Source: Leptoclinus maculatus
Lineage: Eukaryota; Chordata; Actinopteri; Perciformes; Stichaeidae
Length of the DNA: 64,000 bases
Assembly (NCBI GenBank): GCA_032191485.1
Contig: JAVDOI010000010.1
Span: 6,317,318-6,381,317, forward strand
Direction of reading: 5' to 3'
The translations under genes and the position numbers were made by a program. A model generated the notes under the pieces. That model ran no database searches. It was not told where the DNA came from and saw only the letters and a program-made list of their open reading frames with translations. Position 1 is the first letter of the stretch. Each line of letters starts with the position of its first letter. Of the stretch, positions 1 through 12,093 are shown piece by piece.

Positions 1-941
1 TATAACTTTGTGATTCTGTTTAGGCCAGCAGAGAAGGCTTTGCAGGCCCTGACGGCCCACCACTGAGTTTTTCCAATATCCTAGATGGTTTATTCCAAGT
101 AAAATCCAGAGCACTCGTGTTTTTTTTCCTCCTGTCTAAATTAAGGAAAATGCTGAGGTAATTGGGCTGCCGGCGCTCTTTAGAAAAGTAGTTAATCTTA
201 TCAGGCGTGTGTTTGTGTTGGCTTTGCAATAACACTGAGGTAACATTGAGTGCTTGGGTTTCAGAACAATTGATGTCGACAGATTTGCTTACAGCGCTAT
301 GATTTACTAGCGGGCCTATGCCAGGAGAAACATTATGCTGATTTAAACTTTCTCTATCGGTCATCTTACTGTTGTTACAGGCCCTGCGTTTGCTTTTCTC
401 TCAGCTTCCATGTTTCCACTGCCCTCTGCGTTCAAGTCCGACAGGGCAGCCAACACCTTGAATGTAAACACACCTCACTAAACAATTTAAATGTCAGACA
501 AGGGGCAGATCCTAGTTCACATCCTCTGTATTCAGCGGCACTGCTGTCGACCCCTGATAACGCTAACAATTGTATGAAGAGAGGTATTTGTTGGCTGTGG
601 GAGCCTCTCAGTTTCGGCTGCAGCTGGCAACACACAGGCAGTAAGTATGAACATGAAGCTCTTTTAATAATTGATTGCTGTTTTCCCTATTTTTTTTTTG
701 TCTGCTGTGTTTAAGTGCTACGCTGCGCTCCTGCTCTGAAATAGATTTGCGTTACCATGTGTGTTGCTATGGAGAGATCAGCCTTGTATTGTTGTAGCGG
801 TCTCTCTCAGGGGTGTTGAGTTTGGTCAAGGAATCATGTGTAGAACAAGATTAATCTTTTGAATTTACGATCCGTTTCACACATGCCTTTAACACTCGTG
901 CAATACACACGTACAGCATGGGCTTGCACACATGTCGACGT

Positions 942-1043
<102 letters not shown>

Positions 1044-1656
1044 GAAGGGTATAGCCAACAGAAACACTGATGTTACTGTAAGTGGTGTTCAAATAGTGCT
1101 TCACTTGATATAGTTCATTCGCTTTGCGTTTCATTTGAGTGAGCCTGCACAAGGAGAGGTGTATTGAATTACTCGCAGTCCAGTTGAATACAAAGAGTGG
1201 AAAGAAAGCGTGTTGGGGGTTTCCTCAGTCGCTGTGAGCCTCGCTGCGTACTTACTCCGCGGGTAGAGTCACAGCATGGCAGATGTTTTCGCTCTGCCAG
1301 CAGTCAATGCAATTTGTAACCTGACTGTTCGACCTCTCATGATGTTTCCCTTTTTCTAATGTGTGCTGTAACTCACAATTTCTCTTTTTTTTGCCAAGTC
1401 CCCACCACGGCTCTTTGCTTTATAAATGGCAGCAGTTCATTTATATGGTAATTCATGTGAAATGCAAGCCAGGGGATGCCAGGCATATATCACCTCAATG
1501 CATGCTTTATGGCTAATTAGGTTATTGATCTGAGGCTGTTCCTGCGTTAGGGCATGATCACAACACAAAAGAGAATGAGAGTATGAGTAATGCAGCTGCA
1601 AGCGGATATTTGTCATTACGATGCTGTAGAGACCCAGTCGTACAACGATGGCTGCA

Positions 1657-1678
1657 TGTGTGTGTGTGTGTGTGTGTG
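1657..1678. repeat. (GT)n microsatellite
   Basis: A short GT dinucleotide run of about 11 units, followed shortly by a second imperfect GT/GCGC patch. Confidence 0.9.
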
Positions 1679-3447
1679 AAGGTGCAGGTGTGTGTGCGCG
1701 CACACAACTTTCCACATATTTTATCTTATTGCAGACGTGCAAGCTCATTGAGTCATTTCAATATTGCCTGCTTTGCTGTTTTCAAATGTTTGTTAAACAT
1801 TGTGTTTGGTGGGAGTGCAGAGTGCAGTAATGAGATGTGAGAGATGTGTGATTTCATCATACTTTGCTCACACAATCGACTAACGCTTCGCTTGCAGCCT
1901 GCCCTTGAAAAAGCAAGTTTGAAAAAAGCTTCTCCTGCCATTGTGAAACTCCATACAGATACGGTGTTTGGTCCGTATGTGCGCTTGTCGTGCATATCAA
2001 TACATGCGCGTGTTTATTTGTGATGAGTTTCCTGCTGTGCCTGTGTGCTTTACCCCCTCCTCCTCCTTCTTATCAGGTCTCTATGCCTTCAGGTCAGCGT
2101 TTGACTGCTGATCCCCTGAGCTGCTGTACTACTTAATTTACAGCACATGATACACAACCGTTCCCCTGTAAAACTCAATCACAGCCTCCTCTGGCCACTG
2201 ATAAATATTCAGTGAGGAACAAAAAGCCTTAGCTGATCCGCATCTCGTCAGAGCTACTCTGCCTTTAGCTGTTTATAGAAAAACGCTAGGACAATTTGTT
2301 ACCTTTATACAAACAAAACGCATTGCAATGGGAATTCATATTTAGCCCAAGCTCTAATCAGGAGGCCTCTGTGTATGTATGTATGTTTACTATATGTGTG
2401 GTATATACAGTCTTATTTAAATTACTGTGTGCATATGCGTGTGCTTTCCATAGTGGCTCTTCTCCAACACGGAAGCTTCACAAATAGAAACAGGAGACGA
2501 GTTGAATGAAGCTGCTTTCCTCCAGCTTTGTCACCCCCCTCCCTCTGTTACCTCAAATCACCCAGCTGGAGAAAATAAAACAGCCACGATGGATATACGG
2601 CAACAGAGTGATATGTTGAGGGTCTTCTGAGGTTGACTACAAGCGTTGTAAGCGAGTAAACATCTGTTCCACTGGGCATATTTGTGATATATACGTGTTC
2701 TGCTGCACGTGATCTGTGCGTTTGTGCACATTTACATGCTCGTTCGTACCTGTGTTTGTGTGTAAGGGAAAGAGAGAGAGAGCGAGCGAGTGAATGAGTG
2801 GGAGGTGAGTTTTAGTATATCATTATCATGTGGATGCCACAGTCGTGTGTCTGCAGATGGTAAAGGTCACATTACCTCTATTGCAGCTTCTAGTCATGTG
2901 GAAGAGCCTCTTCTTCAGGAATACTCCACTGAATCGCCGTCCTCTCCTCAGTTTGAGTCACAACACCGGAGCTCCATGCTTAATTATGCATCTGCAGTCG
3001 TGTTTCGAAAGAGGGGGAACGTACCATACAGTATGCGTTAATGGGTGGGAACATATGTTTGCGGCCCATAAAAAAAAAGAGCATTGATTTTTATAACCAT
3101 ATATGAATGCTGTTTTGATTTATCTTGGTTTATGAGTGTTCACACGGTGCTAACATGAAATGTAGCACCTCACTTCCTCCCTCCCTCTCCCTCCTGTTTT
3201 TTCTCCAGTTTATGTTTAGCGGTTTCTATGGTGTTCGGCACCCAGCGTGCTGTAGTTCCTATACAGCTGCTCCTGCCTCCATTATCAGCCTCCCTCCGAC
3301 TGTTAACCCCTTAATGGGCCAGCGGTCTGCGCTCTTCGTCTTTTGTCACTGCCATTTTCTCTTTAACCCTTTCACGAACAAAGCAGCCTTCCATCTCTTC
3401 ACTTCTCTTTCTTTGAGAGTCTATTTTCGTTTCTGCTCCCTAGCCAC

Positions 3448-3475
3448 CTCTTCTTCTTCTTCTTCTTCTTCTTCT
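3448..3475. repeat. (TTC)n trinucleotide repeat
   Basis: About nine TTC units in a generally pyrimidine-rich stretch. The apparent poly-Ser reading frame across it is an artefact of the repeat. Confidence 0.9.
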
Positions 3476-3760
3476 GTCAGACTGGGGGGAAAAAAGGCTT
3501 TTTAAAAATAGAATCAATCTACACTAAAGGGCCCACAGGGCATTAGAAACTGCTGCACTTAATTTCATAACCAAAAATAAAGAAATCACAGCTGAAGGCA
3601 GTTAGCACATTTCCCAGAACTTGTATCATGCGAGACGTAATTGAGTAGCATTAAAGACAGCTACTCTTGACTGAAGTACAGCACAGTGTGGTGTCTGGTT
3701 ATGGTTCACCTACATGAAAAGAATATTACACGTGGTGCAGGAAAGTACAGTAAATACATC

Positions 3761-3785
3761 TGTGTGTGTGTGTGTGTGTGTGTGT
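3761..3785. repeat. (TG)n microsatellite
   Basis: A TG dinucleotide run of about 12 units. Confidence 0.9.
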
Positions 3786-4800
3786 TACATTTGCATCTGT
3801 GGGTGAATACAAATGTGCCACTTTTCCAACTGGCCTTTGTCTCAGTTCACCAGAGAAAGGGGGGTGTTCACAGCCAGATAAGGATATTCAATTAGAAGAC
3901 GGCTGCACTAGTCGGAGCATGCTGGAGCCGGGTGACATATAGTAAGGGCTTTCTGTTAGCGTGGAGGAGCCACGAAATCTGATATCTGCTCATTTCTTCT
4001 TCTCACTGTTTCAGTAATTTTACCACTGGAATGTCAAACATATACTGTCTGCTTCATGAGACATCCGTTTTCTCACCTTTAGAAATGGAAAATTACTAGA
4101 ATACAATGGTTTTTATGTTGGTGTATATTCTCGCATTAAAACTGCACATTATGTTATTCAATGGTGTATTTAAAATTGACATATTGTCTGAGATATTGGT
4201 GACGATTCACTTTGAACCTGAAATGCTAAAGAAAAGAGAATTCCTCTGATTCCCCATCACTCTCTCGTCCTCTCCCGCTCGTGTCCTCTAGCTTCTCCTG
4301 TTGGCTCGTGTCCTCCTCACGTCATAAATCTCAAGCAGGATGTTTCCAGGCAATTCTCCAGTCAGTCCTCTACTGAGTTTGTTGCGCAATCGATCTGTCC
4401 TGTGCTATAGGTTGTCCTGGCTTCTCTCTCCTCTATTGATGTTTTTGCCTCGGGGAAAGAAAGAAACTGTCTCGGCCTGAATTTACAGAGGGCTCGTTTT
4501 CAAATGACTTACAATCACCTCGCAATGAAAATAGAAGTTGTCGGGCAGTAGCATTTACACATTGATACTTTTGTTGGATCTCATGAGAGTGAATGAGGTT
4601 TGATGAGAGGTCAAAATGGTGGGATTGTAGAGTGGTTTATGTGGCATTTAAAGGTGATAATCTCTGTGAGGAATTTATGGCCACCGTTTCCTGTTGGGAT
4701 GTCAAATAGATAGCCGCCAGGGAAACAGTCACCTAATGAAGATGGTTTAGTCCTCTGGGTCCACATAGACTAAGCTGTATTTCAAGCTTTTGTGGTTTGG

Positions 4801-4840
4801 TGTGTTTGTGTGCGTTTGTGTGTGTGTGTGTGTGTGTGTG
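4801..4840. repeat. imperfect (TG)n microsatellite
   Basis: A TG-rich run with two early interruptions (TTTG, GCG), then about 12 perfect units. Confidence 0.85.
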
Positions 4841-6149
4841 TCTTCTGTCCCTGACCACGTGCATTATTGGTTGTTTTGATAAGTGGGATGAAGTATTGAT
4901 ATGCAAGGCCATTTCGGTCATAAATCATTCTTGTTCTCAACATCATAATGTTACACCACACTCTCCTTCACACGACCATGCCCTCTTACATGTGCAATCA
5001 CTAACTGCATATGCAGTATTTTCTGTTACACACAGCTATCCTTACACTCATGTGACACTCTGCCATAATAGTATGAGAGGATAATTGTACATGTCAATGA
5101 CAACGGAGGGTATCTACGTGACATGAATGTACACTGAAGTGGCTACAGTTGCACCCTCTCACACTATTTGTCTCACACTTTCACCACTCAAAGGGTTTTA
5201 TCCTCGAACACATATAATTACACTCATATACTACCATTTATTTTACATAGACATCACCGTTTCTCTCTGAAACGATTCTCTCTCTAATAGGTTCTTATCA
5301 TACTCGCACACAGTTTTTAGTAATATCTCATCGATGCACTACTATGAAGTAAAATGTCACTATAATGTATTTGAACACATCATTTGACTTTGTATTTTTT
5401 AACTTGAATAATTGCATTCAAAGACTAAATCTGAATAGCATAATTTGAAATTGAATACATTAGTTTGGGACTGAATTCCAAATAAACTTAATTAAAATTA
5501 AATTGCTCTGAAACTGTGTTTGAAGTCTCTATACTTCCACATTGAGCTCTCACAATTCAAATTCAGTTCTTTCAATTTAATTTTCATTTACTGAGACACA
5601 CACCTGGTCGTTGAGGAAGATTAATCGAGTGCAGATTCACAGAACTCCGCTCCGTGTATGTTGTGATAGTTTGTTTATTGGATTAAATGCAAAGTGGCAG
5701 AAACGAGAAAATCTCATCCTTTCTGTTGCCTGGCGACTACTACGCTGGGAGGAGATCCTGCGGCTGGTCTAACTGTTAAACTCTCAAAGTTTGCGCAACA
5801 AACTTTCTGTCGCTGCCGTTACACAGGTTTGACCAGCATGATCTCACAGAAATTAGTGAAATGACCACGATCTTTTTAACAGCAAATTACTCGGTGGTGG
5901 CAAAATAAAGTAATGGCAGCAGGAGACTGGTGTTCAAGTTCTGTGTTAAAGTTCTAAGGGAAACCAAATGTCAGTGTTGACTTATTTAAAATCACGTAGG
6001 CCATGAGATATGAGAGCAGTGCAGAGCAGCGGCCATGAACTAACATGCACTAAAAAATGCCCAGCCATAACTATGTTTTTATTTGTGTGTAATCGCCTGA
6101 AACGAAGAATCGAGCTTTCTTAGCTTACAATGAGCCCTACATATCGTAA

Positions 6150-7722
6150 AAAAAAGATCACTAAAAAAAAAAAAAAAAAAATAAGATCACTAAAAAAAAA
6201 AAAAAGAAAAAAATAGTAACTTAAAAAAAAAAAAAAAATGTAATTCACAAAAAAAATAAAATTAAAAAATAATCCACCCACAAAATAAATAATAATAATT
6301 CTAATAATTTTTTATTTTTTTTTATTTTACTTTTTTTCCACCAGCAAAAAAAAAAAGAAAAACTTTTGGTGCATCCATCTGTAACCATAACACTGACCCG
6401 ATTTTTCCAGTTGCTATAGAAAGTCGAAATTATGAGATACTTTAACACAACAGTCATAGAAGCAGCTATGACATATGAATGGATTGTGAGTACATTGAAG
6501 ACTTCTTTAAAACGTGGCTTTACAACACATGAAATACAGATGATGTTTCACATGGATTGTACTGGACAAACGCACCCTTGAATAGAATGTTAAGCAAGAA
6601 GCAGCTCTGGAGTATAAAGAATGAAACCAATGTGGCTGAGGTGGCGACCAATAAACAGCAACTGGAAACATCTTCTTTTTTTTTTCTTTTTTGCTGACAG
6701 AGAAAAAGTTAAAAAAAAAAAAATATATATATATATATATATAAATTTTTTTTTTTTGTGAATTAATTATTATTTTTTTTTTTTTTGTGAATTAATTTTT
6801 ATTTTTTTTTATTTTTTGTGAATTAATTTATTTTTTTGGTGATCTTATTTTATTTTTTTTTGCTGGCGTGAATGGGCTTCCATAGTTTATTGGTCGCCAC
6901 CTCAGCCACATTGGTTTCATTCTTTATACTCCAGAGCTGCTTCTTGCTTAACATTCTATTCAAGGGTGCGTTTGCTCAGTACAATCCATGTGAAACATCA
7001 TCTGTATTTCATGTGTTGTAAAGCCGCGTTTTAAAGAAGTCTTCAATGTACTCACAATCCATTCATATGTCATAGCTGCTTCTATGACTGTTGTGTTAAA
7101 GTATCTCATAATTTCGACTTTCTATAGCAACTGGAAAAATCTGGTCAGTGTTATGGTTACAGATGGATGCACCAAAAGTTTTTTTGTTTTTTTTTGCTGG
7201 TGGAAAAAAAGTAAAATAAAAAAAAATAAAAAATTATTAGAATTATTATAATTTTTTTTGTGGGTGGATTTTTTTTTTCTGATATTTTATTAACTTTTGT
7301 ATCTAAATAGCCCATCTATACTAGCTGTTGTATTCAGCTACAACCCTACAGTCATCATGCATTATTATTTGTTTTGGAAGGAGACGTTTTTAGAATCACC
7401 TTTTAGTTTTTTAATGTAATGTACACAAGGTAATATTACTCTCTTACAGTACTTCTATTTGACTTTCTGTTGTATTACTGTATGTTTTTTTCACTGTAAA
7501 ATACACAAAAAAACTAAATAATTATATCATGTCATGTTTCAGATGACTCATCGAGTGACGGTGATCTTTAAGGGATGCCAACACTGAACTAAACATTTTT
7601 TTTTTTTGTGAATTACATTTTTTTTTTTTTTAAGTTACTATTTTTTTTTTGTGATCTTATTTTTTTTTTTTTTTTTTTGTGATCTTATTTTTTTTTTTGC
7701 TGGCAGGAATGGGCTTCCATAG
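6150..7722. repeat. large imperfect palindrome, poly-A/T rich, with an insertion
   Basis: The left arm (about 6150-6656) is the reverse complement of the right arm (about 6885-7700). Pairs 6656/6885, 6361/7180 and 6271/7270 all sum to 13541, so the inner 386 bp of each arm align without net indel around a centre near 6770. Only about three to five mismatches are visible in the unique part (6361-6656 against 6885-7180). The outer part of the right arm (7597-7700), with its GTGATCTTA and AAGTTACTA landmarks between T runs, pairs with 6150-6260 only if 7278-7596 is skipped. The core at 6721-6880 is AT-rich and holds three copies of a TTGTGAATTAAT unit. The 24-bp end at 6862-6885 recurs almost exactly at 7699-7722. 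This could be a fold-back element, a template-switch rearrangement or an assembly artefact. No transposase is visible. Confidence 0.85.
7278..7596. repeat. 319-bp direct repeat, copy 1
   Basis: This segment matches 8769-9087 with a constant offset of 1,491 bp and no difference visible by eye. It interrupts the right arm of the palindrome, so this copy looks like the inserted one and 8769-9087 like the donor. Confidence 0.93.
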
Positions 7723-8768
7723 CCATCTAGCCATCTGAGTAGTGTAATTATTTTATAGATGACCTCTGAGCGAGGAGAACCTTCATCACCACGGTTTTGG
7801 CAATACTGTTGATTAGCTTTAGAGAGCTGATTAGTGCAACATTGAAATGCTGTCGTGGTCCCATTTCCATGCACAACGTCAATGGAGGCGTTTACACATC
7901 AACATCATCACTGAGGCTATGTGATGTGAGACATAATATCAAACCATCAAACCTGAAATTGTTTTTTTTAAATGCCAATCACAAGTTAAGTGCAGTTAAA
8001 TATTTTTACTGGATTCTTTCCCTCTGTCCCGAAAAAGTACTTAAACCAGCCTTTTGCTCTTTACATTTTAAGAATTGCCATTTTCTCACTTGATTTGAAT
8101 GAATTCTGTTTTTTAAAATACACAAAATAGAACTTAATACAAGACTCACTAATGCAAAGATTTCAGGAATCTGACAGTAACTTTTCACAATGGTGGAACT
8201 AAAACTACAAACGCTTTATGATTAAGGCAATAATAATTAGGATAGCAGCCTAATCAGAATAAAAATGTCCATCCATTATGGCCTTGATCTACAAATCAAG
8301 TTTCTAACAGCTCAGCCTTATTAATTTGCTGGAAATTAAAAACGGTTTCTAATGAGGCAGTGGGTGTCCCACAGGGAAAGTAACCCCCCATCAATTCTAA
8401 ACCCAATCTCCCCAGGACCTAGTATACGAGACGCACACTCACACAGGTTCACATGCAGTAACCTTGTTGGGTCCTAATTATAATAGCATTGTGTCTCTGT
8501 TGAACACAGCGTGTTATTAGTCCTAACAATAACACATTCCCACAGGCATGTACCAATGTCCTTTTTCTCCATGGAGGTTGTGGCTTGTTTTTGCATACTT
8601 TTCTGTTGTTAATCTCTGAGAGGAGAGCATGAGGGAGGCAGAGTGAGGGAGGCAGAGCTCTGCTAGAGGCCAAGAAATATCTCCGGTATCAAGCTACTAT
8701 CATTGTTAACTGCATGTTGTGTACAGGGAAATTTGCAGAAAGTCAATTTTACACTTTCCAGGATATAA
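7723..8768. other. non-coding spacer between the two 319-bp repeats
   Basis: No gene is recognised. This unique, moderately AT-rich sequence separates the palindrome from the second copy of the 319-bp repeat. Confidence 0.5.
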
Positions 8769-9087
8769 TCTGATATTTTATTAACTTTTGTATCTAAATA
8801 GCCCATCTATACTAGCTGTTGTATTCAGCTACAACCCTACAGTCATCATGCATTATTATTTGTTTTGGAAGGAGACGTTTTTAGAATCACCTTTTAGTTT
8901 TTTAATGTAATGTACACAAGGTAATATTACTCTCTTACAGTACTTCTATTTGACTTTCTGTTGTATTACTGTATGTTTTTTTCACTGTAAAATACACAAA
9001 AAAACTAAATAATTATATCATGTCATGTTTCAGATGACTCATCGAGTGACGGTGATCTTTAAGGGATGCCAACACTGAACTAAACAT
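8769..9087. repeat. 319-bp direct repeat, copy 2
   Basis: This copy appears identical to 7278-7596. Homology stops abruptly at both ends: at the T preceding CTGATATTTT on the left and after TAAACAT on the right. Here the flanks are ordinary unique sequence rather than poly-T, which suggests this is the original location. Confidence 0.93.
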
Positions 9088-10194
9088 GAAGGATAGCATC
9101 TGGTTTCGCTTGTGACTTAGTGCTATTGTCCCATATTTTAAGTCTAGTTATTTGCCTCCTTAACGGTTATAGCATCCCTGAGGCGACTGCCGTGCTGAGC
9201 TTGATTTTTTTTTTATCATTGTGTTGTCAAAATTTATTGTGTGTACATTTTATTGTTGCCTTTTATTCTCTTGCTGAGTTGTGTTGGGTCTTCCCTCTGT
9301 GGATTTCCCTACGAACACTGATAGTAATGGACGCTGCTTTGCAGACCTCTATCATTTGCAACTAATCGTCCTCACTGAATGACGGTGAGCATTTGGGATG
9401 GCCTTAGTGTTTAAGGTAGTGGTCATGACACTTGGGGTTATTAAATATCCTTGGACCCTGCCACTATCAAGAATCATTAGTTCAAAGCACAATACTTTGA
9501 CACCTGAAACAGGGGTTTGTGTCTTGTGTCACGTGTGTGTTTTCAGGTTTAGGCTTCCAAAACACCTCGGTTTAAGACGAGGAAAAGATTGTGGGTTTAG
9601 GTGAATATGAAAAAAAAATCATGCTTGGCATTTTCAAGACAATCAAGACAATCTGTCCCTAACCTTAACCTCAAGTGTATTGAGACATAACATAACCATT
9701 GTACTAATTATTAGTGGTCAGGAGCCGATACTGTAGGGAGAACAAATGATAAACGTTGCAGTTATGTTTAATATAATCAATACCACGCTGCTTCGGGTAT
9801 CATTATCGTTTGCTAAATTATATTATTTGTATATGAACATAGATATTATATTACAGTGTATATATAAGTAATACAAGCAACTCACCCTAAAATCAGTGGG
9901 GTCAAATACCACAACATTCTGTGAATATAATGTGTATATACATTTAACCCAAGTAGATCAGCCAGATGAGTCCAGGAGATTATGATATTTAGGCTAACTG
10001 AAAATCAACCTTCACAATAAGGCTGTTGCCTGTATGAAAGAAAACGTGTTCAAAGAATTCTAAATTCAGAGCATTAATACGGCAGCAACGACTATTTTCT
10101 TTTTAAAAATATAATAGAGAAATGTCTACCTGAGCACAGAATGAAGCCACTCTCCCAGTCACTCGCGTTCCCTACTGTTAACTCACATGAGTGG

Positions 10195-10233
10195 CAAGCT
10201 AACGTGACAAGCTAACGTGACAAGCTAACGTTA
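10195..10233. repeat. 13-bp tandem repeat, three units
   Basis: Three back-to-back copies of CAAGCTAACGTGA; the last differs in one base (ends TTA). Confidence 0.9.
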
Positions 10234-12072
10234 CTGTAAGGCAGTTGCATTTTAAAATCTCAGGTAACAGTCTTGCCTTGCACAATTGTCCCATCTATAG
10301 TGTTAAATCCAAAGTGCTTCCACACATTTTATCTCCGATAGCTTGGTGTCATAGTTATCCGTTCAGCAGGGCTTGGTGGTATAATTTTTAATTACAAATC
10401 AAATAATTTTCCTCCATATTCTAACAGTAGTTTGAATATCATGTTAAATGTGACAGCCCTAACATATCTCTCCAGCCATATCAATATCAACTGACAATAT
10501 CAAATCTCATGTCAGTGTCCATGCTAAATGATCATAAAGTTGCTGTATTGTGTGATGTTTGCACAGCTTCTATTAGAGCTACAAAAGTTCTTAAATGCAC
10601 CAAGAGTACCCCTGGATGTGACGTCTGGTTTATGTGATCTGCCAGCTGTATGAGAAGAGTGCCTCCCTAAATTGTCAAGTGCTCACTTTGGTCTGTCGCA
10701 GCGTTACTGATGTTACACACTGAGCATGGACAATATGCAAAATCGTACATGAGTAGATGTGGGACAACATTTTTTTTTAATTAATGTATGAGGTCGAAAA
10801 CATACTTGGCAATGTTCTTTCTATGTGCTTCAACAGACGTGTTCGGGTCTTGTTCCCACGCACACATCACGTGAGCTGCTCATTTTAGGGCTCATCAGGC
10901 CGTCGTCACCACGCTTGCTGTTTCGTACAAGACATGTGAAGTCGGCGCAAGAATAATTCTGTGAAAACTCTTTGAGTGTCGGCTTCCTCTGCAATCTCTA
11001 GGACTGCCGTGTCTTCATGAAACACTTTACAAAAGCTTCGACTTATCCTGCAGAGGGGCAGAAGCAGCCATTATTTAACAGCAGACATCCCTCCAGAGAT
11101 ATAAGGACATGAAGTATAGGGTGATAAGACTCGGCACGCAGAGAGGCTCACCATTTCTATGACTGCAAGGAAATAGCATTTCGCCTAAGACACTGATAAA
11201 GATGACACATTTTAATTCATGCTGTTATCCCTGATACATGATATGTACCCTTATGACATTCATTTTTGAGCATTAGAGGCTCTAACGTGTTCGCATTAAA
11301 TATACATTGTTTATTTCCATCACCGCAGCACACAGAGAGCTGTGATGGAGGCTTTTCGTTTATGAATATGGACCTCCAGCCTCCAGGTTTTCCTCCATCT
11401 CTACCAGCGCCGAGTAATGATCCACATGCTGGTCAGGGATGGACGTTGGAGCCCTGATGCCTGCTGGCCTGTCAGAGAAATGTGACAGCGTCTAGGGACA
11501 AACTGGAGAGTGTAGCCTGCAGCTCTCAATCACTCCAGGGGCTGGCAGAGACACCCACTGGGAAGCTGTCTTTCATTTATCTTTCTCTTTCACCCTCTCC
11601 ATCTTTCATGTTTCCTCAATTTCTGCCTCATTTTGCCGCTCTGCCCTCTTCCTCGTTCTCTTTCGCGTTCCTCCTTTCTTGTCAGTCTTGTCGGCCATCC
11701 GCCTGGCATTCGCAAATTGTACACGCTCACATACACGTGGGGTCTTCTCAAACAATTCCTCCTCGCGCTTGTTTTCGTCGCTACACACTGTCTGCGTCAA
11801 TATTCGACCTAATCCGGTGCCTGGCTGAGGCTCAGCTTTGTTCAACTAGCACACATATGCACACATACGCCCACCCACCCACATGCAACACACGCATAAT
11901 TAAACAGACTGGCACCCACATACACAAACTCACAAACACGCAGAATTGAACACACTTGATTTTCTAATGCACAATTCCATTTTTAGGGTGTATAAGCCTC
12001 TAACACTGCAGCACAGAAGCCCCACACAACACTGAAGAATGTGGATTTTCTATTAGATTTGAGCGAGCTGGG

Positions 12073-12093
12073 GAGAGAGAGAGAGAGAGAGAG
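12073..12093. repeat. (GA)n run
   Basis: About ten GA units. It produces a false Arg-Glu repeat in the overlapping open frame. Confidence 0.85.

Noticed and set aside
6245..6457. Minus-strand frame across the palindrome, checked as a possible transposase piece
   Set aside because: It has only 70 codons, ends in poly-Lys/Phe from the A/T runs, and shows no DDE, RT or zinc-finger motif.
11482..11949. 155-codon open frame on the + strand
   Set aside because: It is Ser/Pro/Phe-rich from pyrimidine-rich DNA, with no family resemblance, no splice context and an overlapping antisense frame of similar length.
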